From Bacteroidaceae bacterium (lineage in GTDB: Bacteria; Bacteroidota; Bacteroidia; Bacteroidales; Bacteroidaceae): 64,000 nt of DNA. A model generated the notes under the pieces. The model saw only the letters and a list, made by a program, of their open reading frames with translations. It searched no databases and was not told the DNA's origin. The stretch is taken from NCBI GenBank assembly GCA_017559845.1, contig JAFYQQ010000058.1, positions 33,387-97,386 of the forward strand, read 5' to 3'. Positions 18,056 to 26,816 of this stretch are shown here, one piece after another; position 1 is the first letter of the stretch, and each line of letters starts with the position of its first letter. The position numbers were made by a program, and so were the translations under genes.

Positions 18056-19303
18056 CTACTTGGTGCCGGTCTTTACGCACGAATAGCCCACCAGCCGGTC
18101 TGTCCTTGCACCTTGCGCACGGAAATAGACTAAGGTAATGTATTCGTTTTCTGTCTCGTAGAAATCTCCCATTGTCCGGGAGGTTGCACCGTTTTCCTGT
18201 ACAAACTGGTAACTGTAGTAACCTTGTTTCAGCATCACCACCGCTTCATAGCGTTTCTTAATGTCATCATACTCCATACGGCACGACGGGTCGAAAGCGC
18301 CGTTGGTCCATTGTCCGCACACATACACGTCACCGCTCGGAAGTCTTTCCGATTCCAGTATGAAATGCACAAGTACATATTCGGCCGTTGTGGCATCGTC
18401 CTCATCATCCTCACTGCGGATTACGGCCACACCATTCTGGTCTTCATCGTAACGGTAATTGCGTCCGGGTACTTGCGCAAACAAGGTGGCATGGTAATAA
18501 GGTTCAAACCATTCCATTTTGTCCACACCCATCGCCGCACGGTTCACATCCAGAATCTCAAACTTGTGAAATTCGTTTCCAGCGGAGAATATCAAATCTT
18601 TACAATGTGTGAAGGCTATTCCTTTGTTGTTTCTGATATTGGCTTTCGGATTCACCACTCTGTTGTCCCATCGTCTGTTCTGCATCACCACCGTGTGCAA
18701 CTGCTGGTGCGGATCCACAACCGGCAGCGTACCATAGTTGAGATTCAGCGAAACTTGCTGATGTTTCTTGTTAAAGTCTATGTCTGTATCGCTGCTCACT
18801 TCTGTCTGTATGCTCACCGCTTTTTCAAACACACAGAAACGCGCTTCCAGTATTGGTTCATCCTTACTCCCGCCATCTTCGTAAATCAGCACTTTGTAGT
18901 TGCCGCTCAACAATAGGCCGGTTTCCGGATTAGGGAATCTGATTTTATAGTGCGTATATATCTGCGTGGTATTGAAACTCTTTTCATAGTCCTCCACCGG
19001 TTGGTCGTTCAGCCCGCTCAGATAATCGCTTTCAAATATGCCGTCAGAGGGTGTCCAATCATACTGGCAATGTTGCACATGATATATATACCTGTGATAG
19101 TCATGACTCATCTCATCCCATGAAATCTGCACGTGCTGATGCTTGTCCTTGTCAAGCATAGGAGGCAGCAGGGGATTGCCGTCCACAACCACTTGCACAC
19201 TCTGTATCTGGTCAGAAAAAGCTTGGTGTGTTTGTGCCAATGTGAACTCTATGCACATCAGGCCAAACCAAATCAGGGAAAAACCTATCAGTCGTCTTGT
19301 CAT
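18056..19303 (-). CDS. Type IX secretion plug-family protein (DUF5103)
   Basis: A 415-aa protein with a signal peptide (LIGFSLIWFGLMCIEFTLA) and a beta-rich body. Motifs recognised from the DUF5103 family are VVDGNPLLPPML, ISWDEMSHDYHRYIYHVQHC with DWTPSDG, and YHATLFAQVPGRNYRY. Members are periplasmic or outer-membrane-associated plug proteins of the SprA (Sov) translocon of the type IX secretion system. This suggests that the organism has T9SS; the C-terminal tails of secreted proteins in this window point the same way. It sits 13 bases downstream of the TRIC gene. The family assignment is from memory of conserved segments and was not searched. Confidence 0.78.
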   Translation of the reverse strand: MTRRLIGFSLIWFGLMCIEFTLAQTHQAFSDQIQSVQVVVDGNPLLPPMLDKDKHQHVQISWDEMSHDYHRYIYHVQHCQYDWTPSDGIFESDYLSGLNDQPVEDYEKSFNTTQIYTHYKIRFPNPETGLLLSGNYKVLIYEDGGSKDEPILEARFCVFEKAVSIQTEVSSDTDIDFNKKHQQVSLNLNYGTLPVVDPHQQLHTVVMQNRRWDNRVVNPKANIRNNKGIAFTHCKDLIFSAGNEFHKFEILDVNRAAMGVDKMEWFEPYYHATLFAQVPGRNYRYDEDQNGVAVIRSEDDEDDATTAEYVLVHFILESERLPSGDVYVCGQWTNGAFDPSCRMEYDDIKKRYEAVVMLKQGYYSYQFVQENGATSRTMGDFYETENEYITLVYFRAQGARTDRLVGYSCVKTGTK

Positions 19304-19316
19304 ACCCTCACGTTTT

Positions 19317-19991
19317 TTATAGAATGGATTCCTCCTCGCCTTTCAGAATGGGCAAACACCAGTGGTATTTCACGGCAAGCAGTCTAATCAGTATCACCAC
19401 CAGAATGCTCAGTAAGGCATTGATCTCCGGTGTCATGCCTAATTTGTGGCACAAAATATACCCCAAACCGCCCGAGACACAGGCCAAGGCATATATCTCC
19501 TTCCTGAAAATCAATGGGATTTCGTTGATGAATACATCGCGTAGCACACCTCCTGCCGCCCCAGTAATGCAGCCCATGGTCACGGCTGTCCAATAAGGGA
19601 AACCCATGTTCAATGTCTTCTCAATACCGATTACGTTGAACAGCGCCAGGCCGATGGTGTCGAAAATGAAAAGGGTGTTTCGTTGTCTGACCAGATGTTT
19701 GCCAAAAAGGAAAACCCATAGAACCGCTACGGCACAACATATAAAATATATGCTGTTGGTCATCCAAAAGGGATTCACGCCCAGCATGACATCGCGGATG
19801 GTTCCACCGCCTATGGCTGTCGCAAGACCTACAATCCAGGCACCGAAAATATCGAATCTTTTGGCCGAAGCAAGACGTACACCAGAAATGGCAAATGCCA
19901 TTGTGCCGACAAACTCAATGCAGACAAACGAAATGGGCAACCTCAACGTATGCCCCATCTCCTGCAGGATGTCCATCAGCCAGTGAGTCAT
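19317..19991 (-). CDS. Trimeric intracellular cation (TRIC) channel family protein
   Basis: A 224-aa protein with seven hydrophobic segments and internal two-fold symmetry. The repeated motif GGGTIRDVMLG in the first half and GGVLRDVFINEIPLIFRKEIYA in the second half is the signature of the YicG/UPF0126 family, now known as bacterial TRIC channels conducting K+. Its start overlaps the dehydrogenase stop by 4 bases. The physiological link to the neighbouring dehydrogenase is unknown, although UPF0126 genes often sit among housekeeping genes. Confidence 0.9.
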   Translation of the reverse strand: MTHWLMDILQEMGHTLRLPISFVCIEFVGTMAFAISGVRLASAKRFDIFGAWIVGLATAIGGGTIRDVMLGVNPFWMTNSIYFICCAVAVLWVFLFGKHLVRQRNTLFIFDTIGLALFNVIGIEKTLNMGFPYWTAVTMGCITGAAGGVLRDVFINEIPLIFRKEIYALACVSGGLGYILCHKLGMTPEINALLSILVVILIRLLAVKYHWCLPILKGEEESIL

Positions 19992-20947
19992 GACACTACG
20001 TTTTGGGGAATGCCATTCAAGAACATTTCGATGTTATGGGCACAAATCTGCATCAGTCGTGTCCGCGCTTCCTTGCTTGCCCATGCGATATGCGGCGTCA
20101 GTTGTACACGGGGCGCGGAGAGCAAAGGATTGTCTGCCTTCGCTGGTTCCACTGAAAGCACATCGGCAGCGTATGCACCCAACTCCCCTTCTTTCAGTGC
20201 TTTGGCCACCGCTGCTTCATCAATCAACGGTCCACGGCCAGTGTTTATCAATATGGCATCACGCTTCATTGTGCGCAGACGTTCCTCGTTTACCAGATGC
20301 AAGGTGCCTTCCGTAAGCGGACAGTGCAGTGAAAGCACATCACTTTGGGTAAAGATTTCGTCCAAGTCTGCTTTTTGGATACCATTTGGCAAATCTTTCT
20401 GGTTTTTACTGGTAAAGGCCATCACATTCATACCGAGGGAAACGGCAATTTTTGCAACGGCCATGCCAATGCGGCCCAGTCCAACCACCCCCATCGTTCT
20501 GTTCGCCAGTTCCGTCAAGGGACGGTCGCAGAAGCAGAAATCCTGCGAAGTTACCCACTTCCCTTCCTCCTTGGCCTTTTGCGTATAGTGCGCCACATGG
20601 TTGGTAAGGTTCAGCAGATGGGCGAAAACCATTTGCGCCACAGAGGCCGTACTGTATGCCGGAATGTTCGTCACACAAATGTTCAATCGTTTTGCGGCTT
20701 CCACATCCACCACATTGTATCCTGTTGCCAATACACCCACATAACGCAGTGTGGGCGAGAGGTTTTCCAACAGAGTGGCATCCAGAACAACCTTGTTAGT
20801 CAGTGCTATTTCCGCACCAGCCAGACGTTCCATCACTTGCTCCGGTCGTGTGCGGTCATATACTTCCACTTTACCAAGGCGTTCCACTGCCTCCCAACTC
20901 AGGTCTCCGGGATTCAAAGTGAATCCGTCCAGTACGATTATACGCAT
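19988..20947 (-). CDS. D-2-hydroxyacid dehydrogenase (glycerate/hydroxypyruvate reductase-like)
   Basis: A 319-aa enzyme beginning at MRIIVLDGFTLNPGDLSW (20947). An upstream in-frame extension would overlap the preceding gene, which ends at 20958. The Rossmann motif GLGRIGMAVAKIAVSLG binds NAD(P). The catalytic Arg (NTGRGPLIDE), Glu (SVEPAKADNPLL) and His (LTPHIAWAS) occur in the standard order and spacing. The enzyme should interconvert a 2-oxoacid and a D-2-hydroxyacid, probably hydroxypyruvate/glycerate given the sequence flavour. The substrate is not proven. It overlaps the TRIC gene and follows a small secreted-protein gene by 10 bases. Confidence 0.9.
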   Translation of the reverse strand: MRIIVLDGFTLNPGDLSWEAVERLGKVEVYDRTRPEQVMERLAGAEIALTNKVVLDATLLENLSPTLRYVGVLATGYNVVDVEAAKRLNICVTNIPAYSTASVAQMVFAHLLNLTNHVAHYTQKAKEEGKWVTSQDFCFCDRPLTELANRTMGVVGLGRIGMAVAKIAVSLGMNVMAFTSKNQKDLPNGIQKADLDEIFTQSDVLSLHCPLTEGTLHLVNEERLRTMKRDAILINTGRGPLIDEAAVAKALKEGELGAYAADVLSVEPAKADNPLLSAPRVQLTPHIAWASKEARTRLMQICAHNIEMFLNGIPQNVVS

Positions 20948-20957
20948 ACGCTTGTAC

Positions 20958-21386
20958 TTATTTGCTTTCCTCTCCGTTGTCCAGCGGTTCAACGGCTTTG
21001 AATACAAACTGGCTGTTGTTCAACACATTCAACTTCATACCCTTCATCTTATTGTATTTTGCAAGGGCCTTATGATATGCTTTCTCCAACTTCTGTTTTT
21101 TTACATTAAAACTGACGGCGCAAGTCATATGAGGCGGCAAACCCTGTTGTTCCAAATGGCTGCGCAGCTGTTCGCTGTACATGGTACGGGCTTCCAGGAA
21201 ACTGGTCTTTGCGTTTAGTACGGCTTTGTCCACATATTGGATGTCGGTTATATACACTACAGAATCCATCAGTGAAGTTGCCATGCCATACATATAAACT
21301 CCCTTCACGGGTTCTTTGGTCTTGGCGGTAACAATGACCATAGCCATCGCACACATCAGCAGACCAGTCCACAATCTTTTGTTCAT
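20958..21386 (-). CDS. Small secreted hypothetical protein
   Basis: A 142-aa protein with a signal peptide (LWTGLLMCAMAMVIVTA), then a mixed alpha/beta mature part with many Lys and Gln and a helical, positively charged middle (NVKKQKLEKAYHKALAKYNK). It has one Cys in the mature part (HMTCAVSF) and no recognisable domain. It is the first gene after a good promoter (21418-21449) and ends 10 bases before the dehydrogenase, so it leads the long minus-strand run. It is likely periplasmic. The function is unknown. Confidence 0.75.
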   Translation of the reverse strand: MNKRLWTGLLMCAMAMVIVTAKTKEPVKGVYMYGMATSLMDSVVYITDIQYVDKAVLNAKTSFLEARTMYSEQLRSHLEQQGLPPHMTCAVSFNVKKQKLEKAYHKALAKYNKMKGMKLNVLNNSQFVFKAVEPLDNGEESK

Positions 21387-21417
21387 AATCAGTCAAATCG
21401 TTACTAAATTATCAATG

Positions 21418-21449
21418 CAAATTTACGGAGTTTCCCCGATATTCACAAA
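21418..21449 (-). promoter_or_regulatory. Promoter of the 21386-to-11148 gene run
   Basis: On the minus strand, TTTG (21449-21446), exactly 20 nt, then TAAATTTG (21425-21418): a perfect Bacteroidota -33/-7 pair. Predicted start is near 21411, about 25 nt upstream of the secreted-protein ATG. The eight genes downstream have gaps of 13 bases or less or overlaps, except for one 90-base gap, so this may drive about 10 kb. Confidence 0.75.
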
Positions 21450-21616
21450 TCTTTGTTCGGGTTTGTCATAACGGGGGTTTAAAAACCCCAATGTTCTTAA
21501 CTGCCCCGTCTTTGGTTTCGTCCAAATTGTTAACGCTCTGCATAGGTCATGCAAGTTTGGCTCTGCTCTCGCTTAACCACAAATCTCAGACCTATTAAGA
21601 CGCAGAACGGCAACAA
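21450..21616. other. Short intergenic stretch with GGGGTTT/AAACCCC palindrome
   Basis: The gap between the NhaC stop and the promoter at 21418 holds one small palindrome (GGGGTTT AA AAACCCC near 21474-21490). It is AT-rich in the middle and could be a weak terminator for the NhaC transcript. No ORF, RNA family or repeat array is seen in it. Confidence 0.4.
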
Positions 21617-23047
21617 TTATCTCTTCGTCCTCACTATCTTATACCCCAAAAACGCCATAAGTACCGTCATCACTGGACTCAGATAGCAGAAGATGGCATA
21701 AGGAGCATAGGCTAAAGTGGTAACACCCAACACCGAACTTTGCGTCATACCGCAAGTATTCCACGGAATCAGCACACTCGTTACCGTGGCGCTGTCCTCA
21801 CAGGTACGGCTCAGCAGACGGCCTTCATATCCGTTGTCCTTGTACACGCTCTGGAAAATGTTGCTTGTCAGGATGATGCTCAGATACTGGTCCGCACTGA
21901 CAATGTTCAGGAAGATGCCAGTGAAAGCCGTTCCCGCCACCATAGATGCCGTTCCTTTTACCATACGGATTATGGCGTGCATGATGCTGTCCACCATACG
22001 GGTGGCGGTCATGGCCGCTCCGAAGATTGTGGCACACAGAATCAGCCAGATAGTACCTAACATGCCCGACATGCCACGTGTAGCCACCAACTCGTTCAGC
22101 TCCGGCGCTCCGGTCTCAACTCCCGTGCTGCCATACATCAATATCATGGCACCTCTGAAACGTCGGGCAATGCCCTCAAATTCCTCACCGGCAATGTGGT
22201 CCAGCAACTCGCCTTGCACGCACACCGCCACACCGATACCCATCAACACCGCAGTAAACAACACTGCCATGGCAGGTTTCTTGCGCAGAATCATGATGAA
22301 GGTCAGCACCGGCACAAGCAGAAGCCAGGGTGAGAGCAGAAAAGTACTGTCCAGTGCCTCCTGCACCATGGCAATCTGTTCCACATCTGCCTGGGGTTGC
22401 ATCAGTCCTCTTACTGTGAAAACCAGCAATGTAACCAACATCGTTGGCACGGTGGTGTACATCATATAGCGTATATGGGTAAAGAGCGGAACTCCCACCG
22501 TGCTGCTTGCCAGTACGGTAGTGTCCGAGAGCGGCGAAATCTTGTCACCGAAATAAGCGCCACTTATGACGGCTCCGGCAATCCATCCTTCTTCATAACC
22601 CAATGCCTGTCCAATGCCCATCAGCGCAATGCCGATGGTGGCAATAGTAGTCCATGATGAGCCCGTCATCACGCTCACCACAGAACTGATAATGCAGGCG
22701 CTGGCCAGGAACCATTGGGGATGCATGATTTCCATACCATAATATATCAGTGTGGGCACCACACCGCTCAGCATCCACGAGCCGCCTAACGCACCAATCA
22801 ACAACAGGATGAAAAGTGCCTGACTCACGCCCGACACCTTCTCTGCAATAGCCTTTTCAAAGTCGTCCCATGTGATGCGCCGTGTCAGCAGACCGATGCC
22901 CACGCATACAGCGGTGGCCAGTATCAGAGCAATCTGACTGGCTCCGCTCAGCGCGTCATCGCCAAACACGCTCACCACACAAGCAATGAGTGCCACCAGT
23001 AAAACCAGTGGCACACATGCAACCCATAAGGGAGGGTATTCTTTCAT
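21617..23047 (-). CDS. nhaC: NhaC-family Na+/H+ antiporter
   Basis: A 476-aa membrane protein with about twelve spans. Family segments include GSSWTTIATIGIALMGIG and GAYFGDKISPLSDTTVLAS, which is the highly conserved NhaC core with the GDKxSPLSDTT motif. The protein exchanges cytoplasmic Na+ (or Li+), or in some members organic substrates such as malate/lactate pairs, for H+. It starts 15 bases after the stop of the peptide transporter and is probably the second gene of that operon. A sodium-coupled organic-acid exchanger is possible within this superfamily. Confidence 0.92.
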   Translation of the reverse strand: MKEYPPLWVACVPLVLLVALIACVVSVFGDDALSGASQIALILATAVCVGIGLLTRRITWDDFEKAIAEKVSGVSQALFILLLIGALGGSWMLSGVVPTLIYYGMEIMHPQWFLASACIISSVVSVMTGSSWTTIATIGIALMGIGQALGYEEGWIAGAVISGAYFGDKISPLSDTTVLASSTVGVPLFTHIRYMMYTTVPTMLVTLLVFTVRGLMQPQADVEQIAMVQEALDSTFLLSPWLLLVPVLTFIMILRKKPAMAVLFTAVLMGIGVAVCVQGELLDHIAGEEFEGIARRFRGAMILMYGSTGVETGAPELNELVATRGMSGMLGTIWLILCATIFGAAMTATRMVDSIMHAIIRMVKGTASMVAGTAFTGIFLNIVSADQYLSIILTSNIFQSVYKDNGYEGRLLSRTCEDSATVTSVLIPWNTCGMTQSSVLGVTTLAYAPYAIFCYLSPVMTVLMAFLGYKIVRTKR

Positions 23048-23062
23048 TTTCAGTATTTTATA

Positions 23063-24649
23063 TCAGCTTACCTTGTTCAGCTTCTTGATGATAGAGAAGA
23101 TGAACAGTGCTGCCAGCAGGCAGATTACCATCAGGGTTCCCCATACGATGGTCAGGTCCATACCCCACATGTGGCCGGGGATACTTACCAGCTTGTTGCC
23201 AATGGCAGTGGCTACGAACCATCCGCCCATCATCATTCCCTTGTACTTGTTGGGAGCAACCTTTGTTACGAATGAAATACCGATGGGGCTGAGCAACAGT
23301 TCGGCAAAGGTCAGAATCAGATATGCATTCACCAGCAAAGAGGGTGAGAGGTCGGCTACATGGGTGTGCTTTGCAGCGTCAGCGAGAGGCTGGTTCACGC
23401 TACATACAGTGAGCATCAGGTAAGCGGCGGCAGCCACCAGCATACCCAAACCAATCTTCACGGGAGCCTTGGGTTCCTTGCCCTTCTTGCCAAGCCATCC
23501 GAACAGCGCAATGCTGATGGGAGTCAGCATCACCACGAAGCAAGCGTTAAAGTGCTGATAGATAGGAGCGCTCAGCTGGGTCTCCACACCGGGAGCGGGA
23601 ATCATGTTGTAAAGGAAGAAGATGCTGACAATGATCATCACCACAGAAAGCACTCTGGGAAGTCCCTTGGTCTGGAAGATACCGAAAGCACCGTATACGA
23701 TAAAGATGCCGGCCAAGAGGTTGCGCACGTCAAAGAGCATGCTGCCGATACCGGTAGAGGTGGTGGCGGTGTACTCATCGGCAAACCATGTCAGGGTCAG
23801 ACCGTTCTGGTGGAATGCCATCCAGAAGAAGATAACCACGGCAAATACCAGGCACAGGCATACGATACGTTCCTTGGTATCGTTCTCCACGGGAAGAGTG
23901 GCCTCTTCCACGTTTGCGGTCTTCTTGGTCTCAACTGCCTTTTTGCCATTGCCAATCACATGAGCATAGGTCTTGCGGCCCAGGAAGTAGATCAAAATTG
24001 AAGCGATTACGCTGATGCATGCCACTGCAAAGGCAAAGTGGTAAGAGTCTGCCTTAGAGTAGTTTAATGACTGCTGTGCCCAATCCATTATAGAAATGGC
24101 GGCTGTGGGAGCGAACAATGCGCCTACGTTGATGGCCATATAGAACAATGAGAAACCGCTGTCGCGTTTGTCTGCGAATTCGGGAGAGTTGTACAAATCG
24201 CCTACCATTACCTGCAGGTTACCCTTGAACAGACCGGTACCCAGTGACACGAATACCAGACCGGCAACCATGGCCACAAGCGCGGTGCTTGAACCGCCCA
24301 AAGGCACAGACAGGATAAGATAACCCAGGAACATGATCAGGATGCCGATGACAACCATACGGCTGTAACCATACTTGTCGGCAAGGATACCGCCCAACAA
24401 AGGCAGCAGATACACAAAGAAAAGGAATGTGGAGAAGGTTTCAGAGGCCCAACCAGAGTCAAAACCAAAGTTGTCGCCCAAGAACAATACAAATACGGCA
24501 AGCATGGTGTAATAGCCGAATCGTTCACCTGTATTGGCAAGCGCCAATGTCCATAAACCCTTGGGTTGTCCCTTATATGAGAGGATAAGGAAACATGCCC
24601 AAATTGCAAACAGCCCAACAATCAGTGGGGTTGATAATACTTCAAACAT
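23063..24649 (-). CDS. POT/PTR-family peptide transporter with altered ExxER motif
   Basis: A 528-aa MFS-fold transporter. TM1 carries ANTGERFGYYTML, the place of the ExxERFxYY signature of proton-dependent oligopeptide transporters. TM2-TM5 contain GGILADKYGYSR and FKGNLQVMVGDLY, also diagnostic of the family. In the signature the first acidic residue is Asn (NTGER), where characterised members have Glu. The family imports di- and tripeptides with protons. It leads an operon with NhaC, which would suit coupling of ion gradients. The family is certain, the transported substrate less so. Confidence 0.93.
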   Translation of the reverse strand: MFEVLSTPLIVGLFAIWACFLILSYKGQPKGLWTLALANTGERFGYYTMLAVFVLFLGDNFGFDSGWASETFSTFLFFVYLLPLLGGILADKYGYSRMVVIGILIMFLGYLILSVPLGGSSTALVAMVAGLVFVSLGTGLFKGNLQVMVGDLYNSPEFADKRDSGFSLFYMAINVGALFAPTAAISIMDWAQQSLNYSKADSYHFAFAVACISVIASILIYFLGRKTYAHVIGNGKKAVETKKTANVEEATLPVENDTKERIVCLCLVFAVVIFFWMAFHQNGLTLTWFADEYTATTSTGIGSMLFDVRNLLAGIFIVYGAFGIFQTKGLPRVLSVVMIIVSIFFLYNMIPAPGVETQLSAPIYQHFNACFVVMLTPISIALFGWLGKKGKEPKAPVKIGLGMLVAAAAYLMLTVCSVNQPLADAAKHTHVADLSPSLLVNAYLILTFAELLLSPIGISFVTKVAPNKYKGMMMGGWFVATAIGNKLVSIPGHMWGMDLTIVWGTLMVICLLAALFIFSIIKKLNKVS

Positions 24650-24684
24650 GATAAAATTATTGATTTAAATTAATTAATTTGGCG

Positions 24685-24714
24685 CAAAGATAACGAAAAA
24701 TAATGAATCTGAAA
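24685..24714 (-). promoter_or_regulatory. Promoter of the POT-nhaC operon
   Basis: The minus strand has an exact -7 element TATCTTTG (24692-24685). A TTTC -33-like element lies at 24714-24711, 18 nt upstream, one base short of the usual distance. Predicted start is near 24678, about 28 nt before the ATG at 24649. Confidence 0.5.
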
Positions 24715-24734
24715 CCCATCAATGGAAATTTTCG

Positions 24735-24742
24735 TAATTTTG
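24735..24742 (+). promoter_or_regulatory. -7 element for the SulP gene
   Basis: TAATTTTG matches TAnnTTTG and lies 42 bases before the SulP ATG. No good -33 TTTG is present at the right distance (TCTG sits 23 nt away). The -7 is therefore a moderate call, divergent from the POT promoter. Confidence 0.45.
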
Positions 24743-24784
24743 CACTCCATTTTCAGCATACACACCTAAAAAAGAGAAAAAAGA

Positions 24785-26527
24785 ATGAAAGGATTTGGTT
24801 TGAAGCCCTCATTGATAGACAGTTTGAGGGGATACAGTCGCGAGATGCTTATGAAGGATCTCATGGCCGGCATTATTGTAGGTATTGTGGCGCTTCCCCT
24901 TGCCATCGCATTCGGTATTGCCAGTGGCGTAACGCCCGAGAAGGGAATCATCACGGCCATCATTGCCGGTTTCCTCATTTCTCTGTTGGGAGGGTCCAAG
25001 GTACAGATTGGAGGTCCCACCGGAGCTTTCATCGTTATTATATATGGTATTGTCAACAATCCCGAATACGGCCTGCAGGGGCTGCTCATTGCCACTATTC
25101 TGGCCGGAGTCATCCTTGTGGCGCTGGGTGCGTTCCGTCTGGGTGCGCTTATCAAGTTCATCCCCTACCCCATCATTGTGGGTTTCACCGCAGGTATTGC
25201 TGTTACCATCTTCACCACACAGATGGGCGACATCCTTGGTCTGACCCAAGAGGCGGTCAGCCAGACAGGAGAGGCCATCCGCATTCCGTTGAAGACGCCC
25301 GGCGATTTTATCGGCAAGTGGATCAGCTATGCCCAACACATCTCCACCTTTAATTTCTGGAACTTTGTCGTGGCCATCGGTAGCTTGTTGCTTATCATCT
25401 TCACACCCATGATTACCCGCCGCATACCCGTGCTCAACAAGATTCCCGGCTCGCTCTATGGTATTCTGCTCGGCACCGTGGCCGTGCTGATTATGAAAGA
25501 GTCCTTCGGCATCACCGGCATCGACACCATCGGTGACCGTTTTCAAATCCAGTCTCAGTTGCCCGATATGGTAGTGCCCGACATCACATTCGAACTGGTT
25601 CAGAAGCTCATGCCCGTGGCCTTCACCATTGCCATCCTCGGTGCCATCGAGAGTCTGCTTAGTGCAGCCGTGGCCGATGGTGTTACCGGGGACAAGCATG
25701 ACAGCAACATGGAACTCATTGCCCAGGGTGCAGCCAATATTATCACACCCCTCTTTGGCGGCATTCCCGCCACCGGTGCCATTGCACGCACCATGACCAA
25801 CATCAACAACGGCGGACGCACGCCCATCGCCGGTATCATCCATGCCGTGGTGCTCCTGCTCATCCTGCTCATCCTCATGCCCTATGCCGAGTACATTCCT
25901 ATGGCCTCTCTGGCTGCCGTATTGGTTATCGTCAGCTACAACATGAGCGGATGGCGTACTCTGAAGAGCCTCATGAACAATCCCAAGAGTGATATTCTGG
26001 TGCTGCTCACCACCTTCTTCCTCACCGTCATCTTCGACCTCACCATCGCCATTGAAGTGGGTCTCATCACCGCTTGCGCCCTCTTTATGAAGCGCATTAT
26101 GGAGACCACCGAGATCAGTGTCATCAACGATGAAATCAATCCCGGCGATGAAATGGGCTTGAGCCATGTCCATGACAGTCTGGCCATTCCCGAAGGTTGT
26201 GCCGTATATGAGATTAACGGTCCCTTCTTCTTCGGCATTGCCAACAAGTTCGATGAGTTGCAGACCAACATCGGCCACGAGAAGCCCCGTGTCCGCATCA
26301 TCCGCATGCGTAAGGTGCCGTTCATCGATTCCACGGGCATCCACAACCTCACCAACCTCATCCGTATGAATCAGGAAGACGGCATCCACATCATCCTCTC
26401 CGGTGTCAGCCCCAAGTTGCATAAGCAGCTCGAGAAGGCGCGCTTCTACAATCTGATTGCACCGGACCACATCTGCCCCCACATTGACATTGCGTTGGAG
26501 AAAGCCCGCGAGTTTTTGGCAAAGTAA
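24785..26527 (+). CDS. SulP-family inorganic anion transporter with STAS domain
   Basis: A 580-aa protein. The N-terminal two thirds hold the SulP transport domain (MAGIIVGIVALPLAIAFGIA, KVQIGGPTGAFIVI and PLFGGIPATGAIARTMTN). Residues from about 440 form a STAS domain ending in PFIDSTGIHNLTNLI. SulP proteins move sulfate, bicarbonate, chloride or C4-dicarboxylates. Bacterial members near BicA/DauA differ in substrate, which cannot be told here. It is a single-gene unit between a -7 element and an intrinsic terminator. A long open antisense frame exists opposite this gene but appears to be a codon-usage shadow. Confidence 0.93.
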   Translation: MKGFGLKPSLIDSLRGYSREMLMKDLMAGIIVGIVALPLAIAFGIASGVTPEKGIITAIIAGFLISLLGGSKVQIGGPTGAFIVIIYGIVNNPEYGLQGLLIATILAGVILVALGAFRLGALIKFIPYPIIVGFTAGIAVTIFTTQMGDILGLTQEAVSQTGEAIRIPLKTPGDFIGKWISYAQHISTFNFWNFVVAIGSLLLIIFTPMITRRIPVLNKIPGSLYGILLGTVAVLIMKESFGITGIDTIGDRFQIQSQLPDMVVPDITFELVQKLMPVAFTIAILGAIESLLSAAVADGVTGDKHDSNMELIAQGAANIITPLFGGIPATGAIARTMTNINNGGRTPIAGIIHAVVLLLILLILMPYAEYIPMASLAAVLVIVSYNMSGWRTLKSLMNNPKSDILVLLTTFFLTVIFDLTIAIEVGLITACALFMKRIMETTEISVINDEINPGDEMGLSHVHDSLAIPEGCAVYEINGPFFFGIANKFDELQTNIGHEKPRVRIIRMRKVPFIDSTGIHNLTNLIRMNQEDGIHIILSGVSPKLHKQLEKARFYNLIAPDHICPHIDIALEKAREFLAK

Positions 26528-26553
26528 AGTAAGTTCATATCATATCAATACAG

Positions 26554-26588
26554 ACAGTAGGGACCTCATACGTTCCTACTGTTTTTTT
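26554..26588 (+). terminator. Intrinsic terminator after SulP gene
   Basis: ACAGTAGG pairs with CCTACTGT across a loop of about 11 nt, followed directly by TTTTTTT. It begins 27 bases after the stop codon. Confidence 0.85.
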
Positions 26589-26687
26589 ATTCAGTTTTGA
26601 TGTTAGTTTGAGTCCCTTTTGATAAATGTTTGGTTGGATACAAGTAGAATTGTTTTTTGGCTTAACAGAAAAAATTTTTTGTCAACG
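26589..26687. other. AT-rich non-coding stretch
   Basis: The start of the 1.27-kb gap between the SulP gene and the giant gene. No ORF, promoter or repeat is recognisable in these 99 bases apart from T-rich and A-rich runs. Confidence 0.4.
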
Positions 26688-26816
26688 ATAAAAAGTTCAT
26701 CCCAAGCCTTGGGATGAACGTTTCAAACTTTGGGATGTACGTTCCAAACCTTGGGATATACATCCCAAAGCTTGGGACAAAACTTTCTCCACTGAGAAAG
26801 AACTTTTTCTCCACTG
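26688..26816. repeat. 21-nt-period array (TTGGGAT word) followed by a 22-nt pair
   Basis: TTGGGA starts at 26709, 26730, 26751 and 26772, each 21 nt apart. The first three units share TTGGGAT, then an AC and a CAAA block. A perfect 12-bp inverted repeat with a single central base lies at 26695-26719 (GTTCATCCCAAG C CTTGGGATGAAC). A second 12-bp one pairs 26728-26739 with 26759-26770. Directly after, TTCTCCACTG occurs twice, 22 nt apart (26785 and 26807). All of it is non-coding, downstream of the SulP terminator. Confidence 0.85.

Noticed and set aside
24809..26482. 557-aa open frame antisense to the SulP gene
   Set aside because: The SulP frame shows unmistakable family motifs over its whole length. 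The antisense frame has low-complexity His/Asp/Gly-rich composition typical of reverse-frame shadows and no promoter.
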